Of a stretch of DNA of 41,804 nt, positions 16,762 through 24,046 are shown in pieces. The notes below the pieces were generated by a model. It saw nothing but the letters and a program-made list of their open reading frames with translations. It ran no database searches and was not told where the DNA came from. The DNA is from CAZCQP01 sp964500895. GTDB lineage: Bacteria; Bacillota; Clostridia; Lachnospirales; JAISER01. The stretch is from positions 1 to 41,804 of the forward strand of contig CAZCQP010000021.1 of the NCBI GenBank assembly GCA_964500895.1, written 5' to 3'. How positions within the stretch are numbered: position 1 is the stretch's first letter; every line of letters begins with the position of its first letter. The translations under genes and the position numbers were made by a program.

Positions 16762-16983
16762 TGAAATGTCCTCCCCAAATGATTCTCCCGAACATACAGC
16801 ATCTATCATGTCGGCAAAATGTTTGCGCTGGCGCAAAGAAATGTTTTTTCTTTAACAATACAATGCATTATATCAATTCACTTTAAAAAAAGCAATAAGT
16901 GATTTTAAATTTAGTAGGATGTCATTCCTTGACAAGTGCGCAATAGTTGGTTAATGTATACGTTATAAAACAAACGCTTATGA

Positions 16984-17694
16984 ATGGAAAATGCTAAAAA
17001 TAATCAAGGGGGGATTATTATTTCTAACTACTATGCAGACAAATTAAAAGCAAACATGTTGTTTTCGGTTTACGACACAAAGCTGCCACGGGCAAAGCAA
17101 TTTCTAGCCGCTGAAATTGACTTTGTAAAGCAGCAATTAACAGGAACTGAAACGGTTTTGGAAGTTGGCGCAGGGTATGGGCGAATTATGAAGGAATTGT
17201 GTGAAAAAGCAGCAACGGTTACCGGCATAGACATTTCCCCGGATACCGTTGCATTAGGCAAGGCCTATCTACAGGAATGCCCCAATTGTGATTTAATGGT
17301 TATGGATGCACACCAATTAGAATTTGCAGAGCCCTTCCACGTTGTGCTTTGTATGCAGAACGGCCTTTCGGCGCTTAAAGGTTCTGCAAGCCACATTATT
17401 CAGCAGTGCCTTAAGGTTGCGGCACCCGGAGGAACAGTGTATGTCAGCACATATGCCCAAAGCTTTTGGGAACACAGGCTAGAATGGTTTTATGAACAGG
17501 CAGAAAAGGGCTTGCTTGGGGAAATTGATGCAGAAAAAACCAAAGACGGCATCATCGTCTGCAAAGATGGTTTTACGGCCACGACCTTTTCGGAAGATGC
17601 CCTTAAAAAGCTTGGGGAGGAATCCGGCTGCAAATTTTACATTCAAGAGGTGGATGCTTCCAGCCTGTTTCTTGTTTTAGAGAAACCGCTATAA
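16984..17694 (+). CDS. Class I SAM-dependent methyltransferase
   Basis: A 236-residue protein with a Rossmann-type methyltransferase fold: motif I VLEVGAGYGR (about residues 59-68), the acidic VTGIDISPD end of the second strand, MVMDAHQL and the VVLCMQNGLSAL segment, then PGGTVYVSTY. Methyl acceptor unknown. ATG 16984 has no good ribosome site; an AAGGGGGG sits inside the frame at about 17006-17013, so a shorter product from a rare start such as ATT near ISNYYADKL cannot be excluded. It is a single gene with its own downstream hairpin. Confidence 0.8.
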   Translation: MENAKNNQGGIIISNYYADKLKANMLFSVYDTKLPRAKQFLAAEIDFVKQQLTGTETVLEVGAGYGRIMKELCEKAATVTGIDISPDTVALGKAYLQECPNCDLMVMDAHQLEFAEPFHVVLCMQNGLSALKGSASHIIQQCLKVAAPGGTVYVSTYAQSFWEHRLEWFYEQAEKGLLGEIDAEKTKDGIIVCKDGFTATTFSEDALKKLGEESGCKFYIQEVDASSLFLVLEKPL

Positions 17695-17713
17695 ATCATT
17701 TTAAAGACCTTAC

Positions 17714-17742
17714 CTTAAATGCCGCCCATGCGGCATTTAAGG
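17714..17742. other. Perfect hairpin after the methyltransferase gene
   Basis: A 13-base perfect stem (17713/17714-17725 with 17730-17742) with loop CCAT, again built on GCCGC/GCGGC. No T-run follows immediately. It opens a 396-base gene-free stretch (17695-18090) that also holds repeat copy A, a further hairpin with T-run and paired direct repeats. Confidence 0.6.
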
Positions 17743-17757
17743 CTTTCGACAACTAAC

Positions 17758-17903
17758 AAAAACCTCGGGGCTTTGCCCCGAACCCCACTTCTTTCTTATA
17801 AGAAAGAAGCAAATAATTTCACAGAAATGCCGCATTTGCGGCATTTCTAAGCAAAAGCTTTTTGAAGGATTTGGGAAACTTTTTCTCGAAAAAGTTTCCC
17901 AAG
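17758..17903. repeat. Multi-hairpin repeat, copy A
   Basis: A 146-base unit made of four hairpins in a row: GGGGC/GCCCC, a TTCTTTCTTATAAGAAAGAA palindrome, GAAATGCCGCA/TGCGGCATTTC, and GGGAAACTTTTTC/GAAAAAGTTTCCC. It is nearly identical to copy B at 19805-19953 in the same orientation. The two copies flank the secreted-protein gene at 18091. No ORF inside. Confidence 0.85.
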
Positions 17904-17924
17904 GTCTTTTGCCTACAGTTTATG

Positions 17925-17955
17925 ATGCCGCCCGCCCCCATGGGGCATTTTTTTG
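17925..17955 (+). terminator. Hairpin with T-run
   Basis: GCCCC (17934-17938) pairs with GGGGC (17942-17946) around CAT, flanked by ATGCC/GGCAT possibilities and followed by eight or so T residues. A plausible terminator for transcription entering from the left, isolating the secreted-protein gene. Confidence 0.5.
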
Positions 17956-17988
17956 TATTCATTTTTATCTACCCCCTTCCAACATTAA

Positions 17989-18049
17989 AATTTAATCCAT
18001 ATGCATCTGAATTTAATCCATATGCCCCCGGCGGCTAAAATGCTACAAT
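17989..18049 (+). promoter_or_regulatory. Paired direct repeats upstream of a -10-like box
   Basis: AATTTAATCCATATGC occurs twice exactly, at 17989-18004 and 18010-18025, with a 21-base period (two helical turns). A TACAAT box follows at 18044-18049, and no -35 consensus is present at the proper distance. This is the layout of an activator-dependent promoter with tandem operator half-sites. The binding protein is unknown. Confidence 0.45.
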
Positions 18050-18090
18050 AAATTTAGTATTTTATCAAACAAAGTAAAGGAGTAGTGAAA

Positions 18091-19734
18091 ATGCAGAAAA
18101 CAAGCAAGCACGGTTTATTCAGGTTTTTGGCCGTTACAGTGGCGCTTATCATGGCCCTTGGCATCATGCCCTTTGCGGCTTTTGCCGACTCACCCAACAA
18201 CAGCTTCTCCACCGCCCAGGTCATTGGCGTAAACGAAATGGCCACCGGGCGGCTGGAGAGCAGGAACGACTTGAATTACTTCCGGTTCGACCTGCCAGGC
18301 AACGGCCCTGTGAAAATTACTTACAACTTCACATCCGGCGTGCCCCACCATTACCTGACGCTTTACGATTCCAACCGCACCGCCATTTTAGAGCAGCGAC
18401 TCAATGACATTCCTTACCCCTATACCACAAGCCAATACCGTCTTCCCGCCGGCACATACTACATCTTAATTGACTATTCATCCAGCGGCCCCACCAGCCC
18501 AGAACCGTACACCTTACGGGTGGACTACACCAACGAATCCGGCGGCCCTTACGAGGTAGAAGTGAACGATGCTTTTGCTACGGCCAATGCGTTAACCTTC
18601 AACCAGCCCATCACTGCCAACCTGAATAGCCGTAGCGATAAAGATTACTTCAAGTTTACGGTGACCCAAGCCCAGAACGTCACCCTGAACTACAACTACA
18701 CCAGCGGCGAACCCCACCATTACATGACGGTGTACGATGGGTCTACAAAGACCGTGTACGAGAAGCGGATTGCCAACCTGCCGCTGCCCTTTACAACAGA
18801 ATCCATTCCAGTAAACCCCGGCACGTATTATGTGCTGATGGACTATTCCAGCAGTGGCACCACCGGCAATGCCAACTACACCCTGCAAGTGAACGGCGCA
18901 GGTGTCATGCCTGCTCCAGCGCCCCAACCGGTGCCAACACCGGCACCAGCACCCGTGCCGACACCCACACCAACCGTCACCCCAACGCCCACGCCAGCAC
19001 CAAGTGGCAGTGGCACTGCAGTACGAGGTTTTACGGCCGAAAGCATCCCGGTAGGGGTGAAGCTTTGGTGGACATCTAGTTCCGGCGGGTTAGGCTACCG
19101 GGTATACAGAAGCACCAGCGCCAGCAGTGAAGGGCTTTCCGTTACAGACTTTTACATTGATTCCAACGAATTTGTGGATGTAAACGTGGATGCCAATAAA
19201 ACCTATTACTACACGGTGCGCCAGGTGTTGAAAGAAGCGCGCCCCTTTGAAGGCTTACCTGAAGAACTTGGCCCTGTTACCGCTACCCTTACAGTGAACA
19301 CCAGCTCAACCATTTTGGGCGGCAATTCTTCAGATTCCTCCAGCCGCAAAAACTTTATCCTCATGACCCTGGACGACCCGTATATGACCGTCAACGGCAT
19401 CCGGCAGGAAATAGACCCAGGCCGGGGCACAACCCCCATCATTAAAAACAGCCGCACCATCGTACCCATTCGTGCCATTGTGGAAGCCATGGGCGGCACG
19501 GTGGGCTGGAACGATGCCACCCGCCGCATCGACTTAAAGAGCGGCTCCAAATCTGTGGTGATGACGCTGGACAGCAAAAGCCTTACCGTAAACGGAAGCG
19601 CCAAAGAAATGGACGTTGCCCCTGAATCCATTAATGGCCGCACCTACGTACCCATTCGGTTTTCTGCCGAAAACCTAGGCTGCGCAGTAGACTGGCTGAA
19701 CTCTACCCGCCAGATTGTCATTGTGTATTATTAA
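18091..19734 (+). CDS. Secreted protein: two PPC domains, Pro-rich linker, copper-amine-oxidase-N domain
   Basis: A 547-residue exported protein; ATG 18091 is preferred to GTG 18085 because of the AAAGGAG at 18076-18082. The signal peptide ends about AFA-D (residue 32/33). Two similar pre-peptidase C-terminal-like domains follow (about 36-150 and 157-270), both with PHHY, TYY and DYSSSG. Then come a Pro/Thr-rich linker (273-305), a fibronectin-III-like segment (310-405) and a stalk-type copper amine oxidase N-terminal domain (425-547) with TIVPIRAIVEAMGG and TYVPIRFSAENLG. No catalytic domain is seen; it is probably a cell-surface or extracellular-matrix binding protein. Flanked by the two multi-hairpin repeats. 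Confidence 0.82.
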   Translation: MQKTSKHGLFRFLAVTVALIMALGIMPFAAFADSPNNSFSTAQVIGVNEMATGRLESRNDLNYFRFDLPGNGPVKITYNFTSGVPHHYLTLYDSNRTAILEQRLNDIPYPYTTSQYRLPAGTYYILIDYSSSGPTSPEPYTLRVDYTNESGGPYEVEVNDAFATANALTFNQPITANLNSRSDKDYFKFTVTQAQNVTLNYNYTSGEPHHYMTVYDGSTKTVYEKRIANLPLPFTTESIPVNPGTYYVLMDYSSSGTTGNANYTLQVNGAGVMPAPAPQPVPTPAPAPVPTPTPTVTPTPTPAPSGSGTAVRGFTAESIPVGVKLWWTSSSGGLGYRVYRSTSASSEGLSVTDFYIDSNEFVDVNVDANKTYYYTVRQVLKEARPFEGLPEELGPVTATLTVNTSSTILGGNSSDSSSRKNFILMTLDDPYMTVNGIRQEIDPGRGTTPIIKNSRTIVPIRAIVEAMGGTVGWNDATRRIDLKSGSKSVVMTLDSKSLTVNGSAKEMDVAPESINGRTYVPIRFSAENLGCAVDWLNSTRQIVIVYY

Positions 19735-19753
19735 TCATTACAAACACCTGTAG

Positions 19754-19772
19754 GGGCGGCCACTGGCCGTCC
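19754..19772. other. Small GC-rich hairpin after the secreted-protein gene
   Basis: GGGCGGCC (19754-19761) pairs with GGCCGTCC (19765-19772) with one G-T pair, loop ACT. It begins a 341-base gene-free stretch (19735-20075) that also holds repeat copy B, a strong terminator and the AraC-gene promoter region. Confidence 0.4.
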
Positions 19773-19804
19773 GAAACCGTTCAAATGCTCAAAGGAGAAC
19801 GGAT

Positions 19805-19953
19805 AAAAACCTCGGGGCTTTGCCCCGAACCCCACTTCTTTCTTATAAGAAAGAAGCAAAGAATTTCACAGAAATGCCGCACTTGCGGCATTTCTAAGAG
19901 AAAGCTTTTTGAAGAAGCTTGGGGGAAACTTTTTCTTGAAAAAGTTTCCCAAG
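19805..19953. repeat. Multi-hairpin repeat, copy B
   Basis: A 149-base second copy of the unit at 17758-17903, with the same four hairpins in the same order and orientation. Differences are a few substitutions and a 3-base change near the last hairpin. Its final hairpin (GGGAAACTTTTTC / GAAAAAGTTTCCC) is followed by seven Ts, so this copy can act as a terminator for the gene ending at 19734. Confidence 0.85.
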
Positions 19954-19973
19954 TTTTTTTGTCAACAAACTGA

Positions 19974-20001
19974 GGACACGGCCCTACCCGTGTCCTTTTT
20001 T
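19974..20001 (+). terminator. Rho-independent terminator
   Basis: GGACACGG (19974-19981) pairs with CCGTGTCC (19988-19995), loop of 6, followed by a T6 run. It separates the repeat region from the AraC gene. Confidence 0.8.
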
Positions 20002-20003
20002 AT

Positions 20004-20050
20004 GTTTGCCAACATCATTCAAGCGTATAGGGCAAACAATATGGTATACT
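20004..20050 (+). promoter_or_regulatory. Putative promoter with inverted repeat before the AraC gene
   Basis: A TATACT -10-like box (20045-20050) lies 25 bases before the start at 20076. GTTTGCC (20004-20010) and GGCAAAC (20031-20037) form an inverted repeat across the -35 area, a possible operator for autoregulation. No clear -35 box is present. Confidence 0.4.
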
Positions 20051-20075
20051 AACAGTCGAAAGGAGCGATGGACAC

Positions 20076-20903
20076 ATGGAACAGGAAAAACGCACCGTAC
20101 ATTTTGATAACGACCTTCAAATAGAAGCCTACCACTTCCAGGGCATTATGCAAAAATTTCCTAACCATTTTCATGGGCACTATGTCATCGGTTTTGTGCA
20201 GAGCGGCCGCAGATTTCTCACCTGCAAAAACAAGGAGTACATCATCCATGCAGGGGATTTGCTGCTGTTTAACCCTTTAGATAACCACACCTGTGCCCAA
20301 GTGGACGATCAAGCCTTAGACTGGCGGTGCATCAACATTGAAGAAGATGTGATGCGCCAAAGCATAAAGGACATTACCGGAAAAGCCTATCTGCCGGTGT
20401 TTACGTCCACCGTTGTTTCCCAAAGCGATGTGGTTCCCGCCCTGAAAGACTTGCATGACATGGTGATGCAAGGCAGCAAAGACTTTAACAAAGAAGAAAT
20501 CTTCTACTTTTTAATTGAACAATTAATTGGCCATTACACAGAGCCGGCGCCGGAAACACTGGCCGAAACAAGCCAGGAAATTCAAGCCGCCTGTGACTAT
20601 ATGGAAAACAACTATGCCGAAACCATTACCTTGGCCGATTTAAGCCGGGTATCCGGGCTTAACAAATACACCTTGCTTAGAAACTTTACCTTACAACGGG
20701 GCATTACCCCTTATCAATATGTATCCACCATTCGGGTCAATAAAGCCAAAAGCCTGTTGGAGGCGGGGGTGCCGCCCATTGAAACGGCGCTACAGTCCGG
20801 CTTTACAGACCAAAGCCATTTCACACGGTTTTTCAAGAACTTTATCGGGCTCACCCCCAAGCTGTACCAGGATATTTTTATGGCCGACAAAAAGCAATTG
20901 TAA
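20076..20903 (+). CDS. AraC-family transcriptional regulator
   Basis: A 275-residue regulator. The N-terminal half is an AraC-type cupin ligand-binding domain (FPNHFHGHYVIGFVQSG, then AGDLLLFNPLDNHTC). The C-terminal half (about residues 170-270) has two helix-turn-helix units, ending with the family signature AKSLLEAGVPPIETALQSGF...HFTRFFKNFIGLTP. ATG 20076 has an AAAGGAG ribosome site upstream. It lies 12 bases before an EamA exporter gene on the same strand and probably controls it; the effector is unknown. Confidence 0.92.
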   Translation: MEQEKRTVHFDNDLQIEAYHFQGIMQKFPNHFHGHYVIGFVQSGRRFLTCKNKEYIIHAGDLLLFNPLDNHTCAQVDDQALDWRCINIEEDVMRQSIKDITGKAYLPVFTSTVVSQSDVVPALKDLHDMVMQGSKDFNKEEIFYFLIEQLIGHYTEPAPETLAETSQEIQAACDYMENNYAETITLADLSRVSGLNKYTLLRNFTLQRGITPYQYVSTIRVNKAKSLLEAGVPPIETALQSGFTDQSHFTRFFKNFIGLTPKLYQDIFMADKKQL

Positions 20904-20915
20904 AGGAGGCGTCCC

Positions 20916-21845
20916 ATGAAAGATAACCATACATTACAAGGGCATTTGTCTGCACTCACCACCATATTAATCTGGGGCACCACCTTTATTTCCACAAAGG
21001 TCTTGCTTAATGATTTAACACCCATTGAAATTTTGTTTTACCGCTTTGGCATTGGCTTTCTGGTGCTGCTGGTCGTCTACCCTTACCGGCTAAAAAACAC
21101 CAACAAAAAACAGGAGCTTTTATTTTCCGCAGCGGGTTTATGCGGGGTTACCCTGTATTATTTGTTAGAAAACATCGCCTTAACCTACACCACCGCTTCC
21201 AATGCAGGGGTTATCATTTCCGTTGCACCCTTCTTCACAGGGCTATTGGCCGGCTGGGTTTTAAACGGCGAAAAGCCCAAAGCCCCATTTTTTATTGGTT
21301 TTTTCACCGCCATTATGGGCATTTTTTTAATCAGCTTTAATGGCAGCACCGTTTTAAAGCTAAACCCTTTGGGGGACCTGCTGGCCCTTGCATCTGCTGC
21401 TGTTTGGGCAGTGTATTCCATTTTATCTAAGAAGATAAGCCAGCTTGGGTACAACACCATTCAAACCACCCGCAGAATATTCGGGTACGGCCTTCTTTTC
21501 ATGATACCCTCTCTGTTTGCTTTCCGCTTTGACTGGCAGTTAGAGCGTTTGGCTCCCCCAGTTATCTTGCTGAACATTTTGTTTCTGGGCTTATGTGCCT
21601 CTGCGCTGTGTTTTGTTACATGGAACTTTGCTGTCAAGCGGCTGGGAGCAGTTAAAACCAGCGTTTACATTTATATGGTGCCTGTTATCACCGTTGTCAC
21701 TTCCGTGATTGTGTTGCATGAAAAAATAACCTGGATGACCGGGCTGGGCACCCTGTTAACCTTAGCCGGTCTTTTTATATCGGAGCGCAAGTTCAATTTT
21801 GCACAAAGGAGCGATAGCAATGGAAAAATGTGTAATGGTCATTGA
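20916..21845 (+). CDS. EamA/DMT-superfamily transporter
   Basis: A 309-residue protein with ten predicted membrane segments in two EamA repeats, each about 135 residues (WGTTFISTKVLL in the first; the segment around VWAVYSILSKK opens the second). Members export amino acids, purines or other metabolites; the substrate is not predictable here. RBS AAAGGAGG lies at 20902-20909. It forms an operon with the AraC regulator, and its 3' end overlaps the next gene by 26 bases. Confidence 0.88.
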   Translation: MKDNHTLQGHLSALTTILIWGTTFISTKVLLNDLTPIEILFYRFGIGFLVLLVVYPYRLKNTNKKQELLFSAAGLCGVTLYYLLENIALTYTTASNAGVIISVAPFFTGLLAGWVLNGEKPKAPFFIGFFTAIMGIFLISFNGSTVLKLNPLGDLLALASAAVWAVYSILSKKISQLGYNTIQTTRRIFGYGLLFMIPSLFAFRFDWQLERLAPPVILLNILFLGLCASALCFVTWNFAVKRLGAVKTSVYIYMVPVITVVTSVIVLHEKITWMTGLGTLLTLAGLFISERKFNFAQRSDSNGKMCNGH

Positions 21846-22230
21846 TGAAAATTTGCCCCTTGGCCTCATCACCAATACAGCGGCAGTGATGGGGGTAACC
21901 ATGGGAAAACAATTTCCTGAAATTGTGGGCCCAGACGTCTTGGACAAATCCGGCAACAGCCATTTGGGCATTATTGCGGTTCCCATTCCCATTTTAAAGG
22001 GCAACCCTGAACTGATTCAATCCCTGCGGGAAAAATTATACCAGCCGGAATACGCCGACGTTACCGTGATTGACTTTTCTGACGTGGCCCAAAGCTGCAA
22101 AACCTACGATGAATACATTGGAAAAATGGCAGACATTCCGGCGACAGGCCTCAATTATTTTGGCATTACCATTTGCGGAAGCAAGAAGAAAGTGAACAAA
22201 TTAACGGGCAATATGCCGTTGCTTAAATAA
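21820..22230 (+). CDS. DUF2000 family protein
   Basis: A 136-residue protein; ATG 21820 is preferred over an upstream TTG because AAAGGAG sits at about 21805-21813. It begins MEKCVMVIDENLPLGLITNTAAV, followed by HLGIIAVPIPILKG and GLNYFGITICGSKKKVNKLTG, a pattern I recognise as DUF2000. Biochemical function unknown; DUF2000 genes are often near AraC regulators and small-molecule genes. It overlaps the exporter gene, consistent with co-translation. Confidence 0.75.
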   Translation: MEKCVMVIDENLPLGLITNTAAVMGVTMGKQFPEIVGPDVLDKSGNSHLGIIAVPIPILKGNPELIQSLREKLYQPEYADVTVIDFSDVAQSCKTYDEYIGKMADIPATGLNYFGITICGSKKKVNKLTGNMPLLK

Positions 22231-22274
22231 ACAGGCGGCTTTGACATGTAGCATGCATATCAAATCCGCCTGTT
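22230..22274. terminator. Hairpin between convergent genes
   Basis: AACAGGCGG (22230-22238) pairs with CCGCCTGTT (22266-22274), continued inwards by TTTGA/TCAAA after one mismatch. It lies between the DUF2000 stop and the stop of the convergent small gene. No long T-run, so terminator strength is uncertain. Confidence 0.5.
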
Positions 22275-22280
22275 GCATCA

Positions 22281-22532
22281 TCATGGTGTTGCGCCTTTTT
22301 CCAGGCAATGGATAGCCCTTTGGATTCTTGCTTTTGCATCGTCCCCCGAAACACCGCCTTGAACATATTGAATGAGGCTGTTCTTTTGCCCATCATTCAG
22401 CCCTTCAAAGTTTTTTCTGGCTGCATCATTTAACGTGAGTGCTGCACCCAGCCCTTCAGGAATGTCCAAAACATGGGGGTTCGGGTTTCGCCCCTGCCCG
22501 ATGAAAGCCTGGCTATTCCCCGGGGTAGGCAT
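22281..22532 (-). CDS. Small YdeI/OmpD-associated-like protein
   Basis: ATG 22532 is chosen: it has a GGAGC ribosome site and gives an 83-residue product, whereas a longer reading of this frame runs through the upstream gene out of phase. The sequence DIPEGLGAALTLNDAARKNF...LNDGQKNSLIQYVQ...KARIQRAIHCLEKG fits the C-terminal helical part of the YdeI/OmpD-associated family, which carries the same 'R(I)..AI..L..G' ending. Function unknown. It overlaps the upstream ferritin-like gene by 20 bases, suggesting translational coupling. Confidence 0.65.
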   Translation of the reverse strand: MPTPGNSQAFIGQGRNPNPHVLDIPEGLGAALTLNDAARKNFEGLNDGQKNSLIQYVQGGVSGDDAKARIQRAIHCLEKGATP

Positions 22533-22716
22533 GTAAAAGCTCCAGCAGTTCAGAAGCATGTAGCGCCTCGTCTTCCGCATAATGGGCAAACAGTTTTTTA
22601 ATCTTTTCCTCTTCCACCTCATCCGAGTAGTTCTGGTAATCCCGCACAAGCTCTGTGCTGTTTTGCCATGCCCTTAACAATCGGTCACGGGTGGTTATTC
22701 TCAATTCTTTTCCCAC
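22513..22716 (-). CDS. Small ferritin-like/rubrerythrin-like helical protein
   Basis: A 67-residue product from GTG 22716, which follows AAGGAGG at the right distance. It is nearly all helix-forming, with ELVRDYQNYSDEVEEEKIKKLFAHYAEDEALHASELLELL. The E...(A)EDEALHA pattern resembles one iron-binding helix pair of rubrerythrin-type proteins, but only half of a four-helix bundle is present, so it would have to dimerise. No cysteines for a rubredoxin site. Family assignment is tentative. Confidence 0.5.
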   Translation of the reverse strand: MGKELRITTRDRLLRAWQNSTELVRDYQNYSDEVEEEKIKKLFAHYAEDEALHASELLELLHAYPGE

Positions 22717-22794
22717 AAGTAAACCTCCTTTTCCTATTTCGGCGTATGTCACATAGTATTGGCCAATGGCGTCATTTTATCCGTTGAAGGCATA

Positions 22795-22828
22795 AAAAAC
22801 TGGCTGTGTCTTTCCGCAGCCAGTTTTT
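22795..22828 (-). terminator. Terminator of the phospho-signalling operon
   Basis: AAAAACTGGCTG (22795-22806) pairs with CAGCCAGTTTTT (22817-22828), 12 perfect pairs around a 10-base loop, and reads into a T-run on the minus strand directly after the lipoprotein stop at 22833. Confidence 0.85.
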
Positions 22829-22832
22829 GATT

Positions 22833-24029
22833 TTAATTTTGAAAATAGGCATCAACCAATGCCAACGTCCGCTTTTTGTACGCATTGGCCATGTATTTTT
22901 CGTTTTCAATGGCGCTTACTTGTGAATCATCCAGCATTTCAAATGTGACTTCCACCATGTCCATGTACCAATCTCCAGCGGCCTGGTCAAAGGCTTCTTG
23001 CTCGGCCTGGGTCAACCGTTGTTTGGTTAGCGTCTCAATCCGGTCCAATTCCGTGGCCCACGCCTGAAACACTTCAAAATAGGCATCCTGCATGTCATTC
23101 ATGCCTTTGGCCGCCGCCGCTCTGGCATCCAGTCCTTCAATGTAAGCCAAAGTGGCCAAATATGCTTCCTTCCCCTCTGCCTCTGTTGCAGCGGCTGTTG
23201 CTTCGTCCGCTTCAAACACCATAGACTGCACCCCGTCCATTGGGGTAACCATGCGGTAGGATAACAGGGTGGGCTTATTTTTAGGGTTGGCCACCACCCC
23301 TTCCCCTTCGTACATATAATACTCCCGGGCGTAGTTCTCTGCATTGGCCCAGAAAGCCAGAGGCCTAAAATCGTACCCTTCTGCATCAAAGCCATATACA
23401 TGCACTTTGAAGGTGGCCGTACCGTCCCCGTTGTCTGTGCCGTCTTCAACCTGGGCAAAACCGTAAGGGGGCAGTGCATCAAAAGTGGGCTGTATGTCTT
23501 CCCAATAAAAATAATACATGTTGGCATCCCCGCCAAAGCTCAAAGCAGCGGTGGTGCTTGAGCTGTGGTTTTGAACTGTCTTGCCGAACATCACCCGGGT
23601 AATATCATCCAGGGTTTGGGGGGTAAACCCGTAGCTTTCGCCGTCTTCAAAATACACCAGCTTATCCCCCGTCTCGTACTGCTCGCTGAACCTAACCAAA
23701 AACCGCAGCCCAAGCAACCGCATGTCTTCATCGGTTAACTGCTCCACATCCAAAGATGGGTTACCGGCATTCACATAATACGTCAACAGCCGGTTCAGTT
23801 CCGTCTTTTCTTGAACCGTCAGGTTATTCCAAAAATCCGGGTCTGCTTCCATTTGTGCTTCAACTTCCGGCTGGGCTGTATCTGTTTCCCCTTCCGCCTC
23901 TTGAAGGGCTTCCTTTTTCTCCCCCACCAGCTGGGTGCTTAGCTCTTTTAACGCCCTTTCAGACAGCATACACCCGCTTAACAGGCTTAACAATACACAT
24001 ATAGCCGTTACCTGCAACCATTTTTTCAT
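22833..24029 (-). CDS. Lipoprotein of unknown function, last gene of the kinase island
   Basis: A 398-residue protein with a lipoprotein signal (MKKWLQVTAICVLLSLLSGC, lipobox Cys at residue 20). The mature part is acidic, starts with a Glu-rich linker, and contains an FYWEDIQPTFDALPPYGFAQV region and a helical C-terminal third. I do not recognise a known domain. It starts 17 bases after the PASTA-kinase gene, so it is probably co-expressed and may act as an extracytoplasmic partner or sensor for that kinase (inference). Confidence 0.75.
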   Translation of the reverse strand: MKKWLQVTAICVLLSLLSGCMLSERALKELSTQLVGEKKEALQEAEGETDTAQPEVEAQMEADPDFWNNLTVQEKTELNRLLTYYVNAGNPSLDVEQLTDEDMRLLGLRFLVRFSEQYETGDKLVYFEDGESYGFTPQTLDDITRVMFGKTVQNHSSSTTAALSFGGDANMYYFYWEDIQPTFDALPPYGFAQVEDGTDNGDGTATFKVHVYGFDAEGYDFRPLAFWANAENYAREYYMYEGEGVVANPKNKPTLLSYRMVTPMDGVQSMVFEADEATAAATEAEGKEAYLATLAYIEGLDARAAAAKGMNDMQDAYFEVFQAWATELDRIETLTKQRLTQAEQEAFDQAAGDWYMDMVEVTFEMLDDSQVSAIENEKYMANAYKKRTLALVDAYFQN

Positions 24030-24046
24030 CCATGCGTCCCCCCAGC

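Noticed and set aside
16929..16962. Promoter for the SAM methyltransferase gene (TTGACA at 16929)
   Set aside because: The only good -10-like sequences are at wrong spacing (about 22 bases), so it is not listed as a feature.
17758..17903. CRISPR-like or tandem structure from the consecutive hairpins
   Set aside because: The hairpins differ from each other and there are no regular spacers; it is one repeat unit that recurs once at 19805-19953.
22281..22649. Frameshifted single gene spanning the two overlapping minus-strand frames
   Set aside because: Each frame has its own start and ribosome site and a plausible complete small product, so two coupled genes explain the data better.
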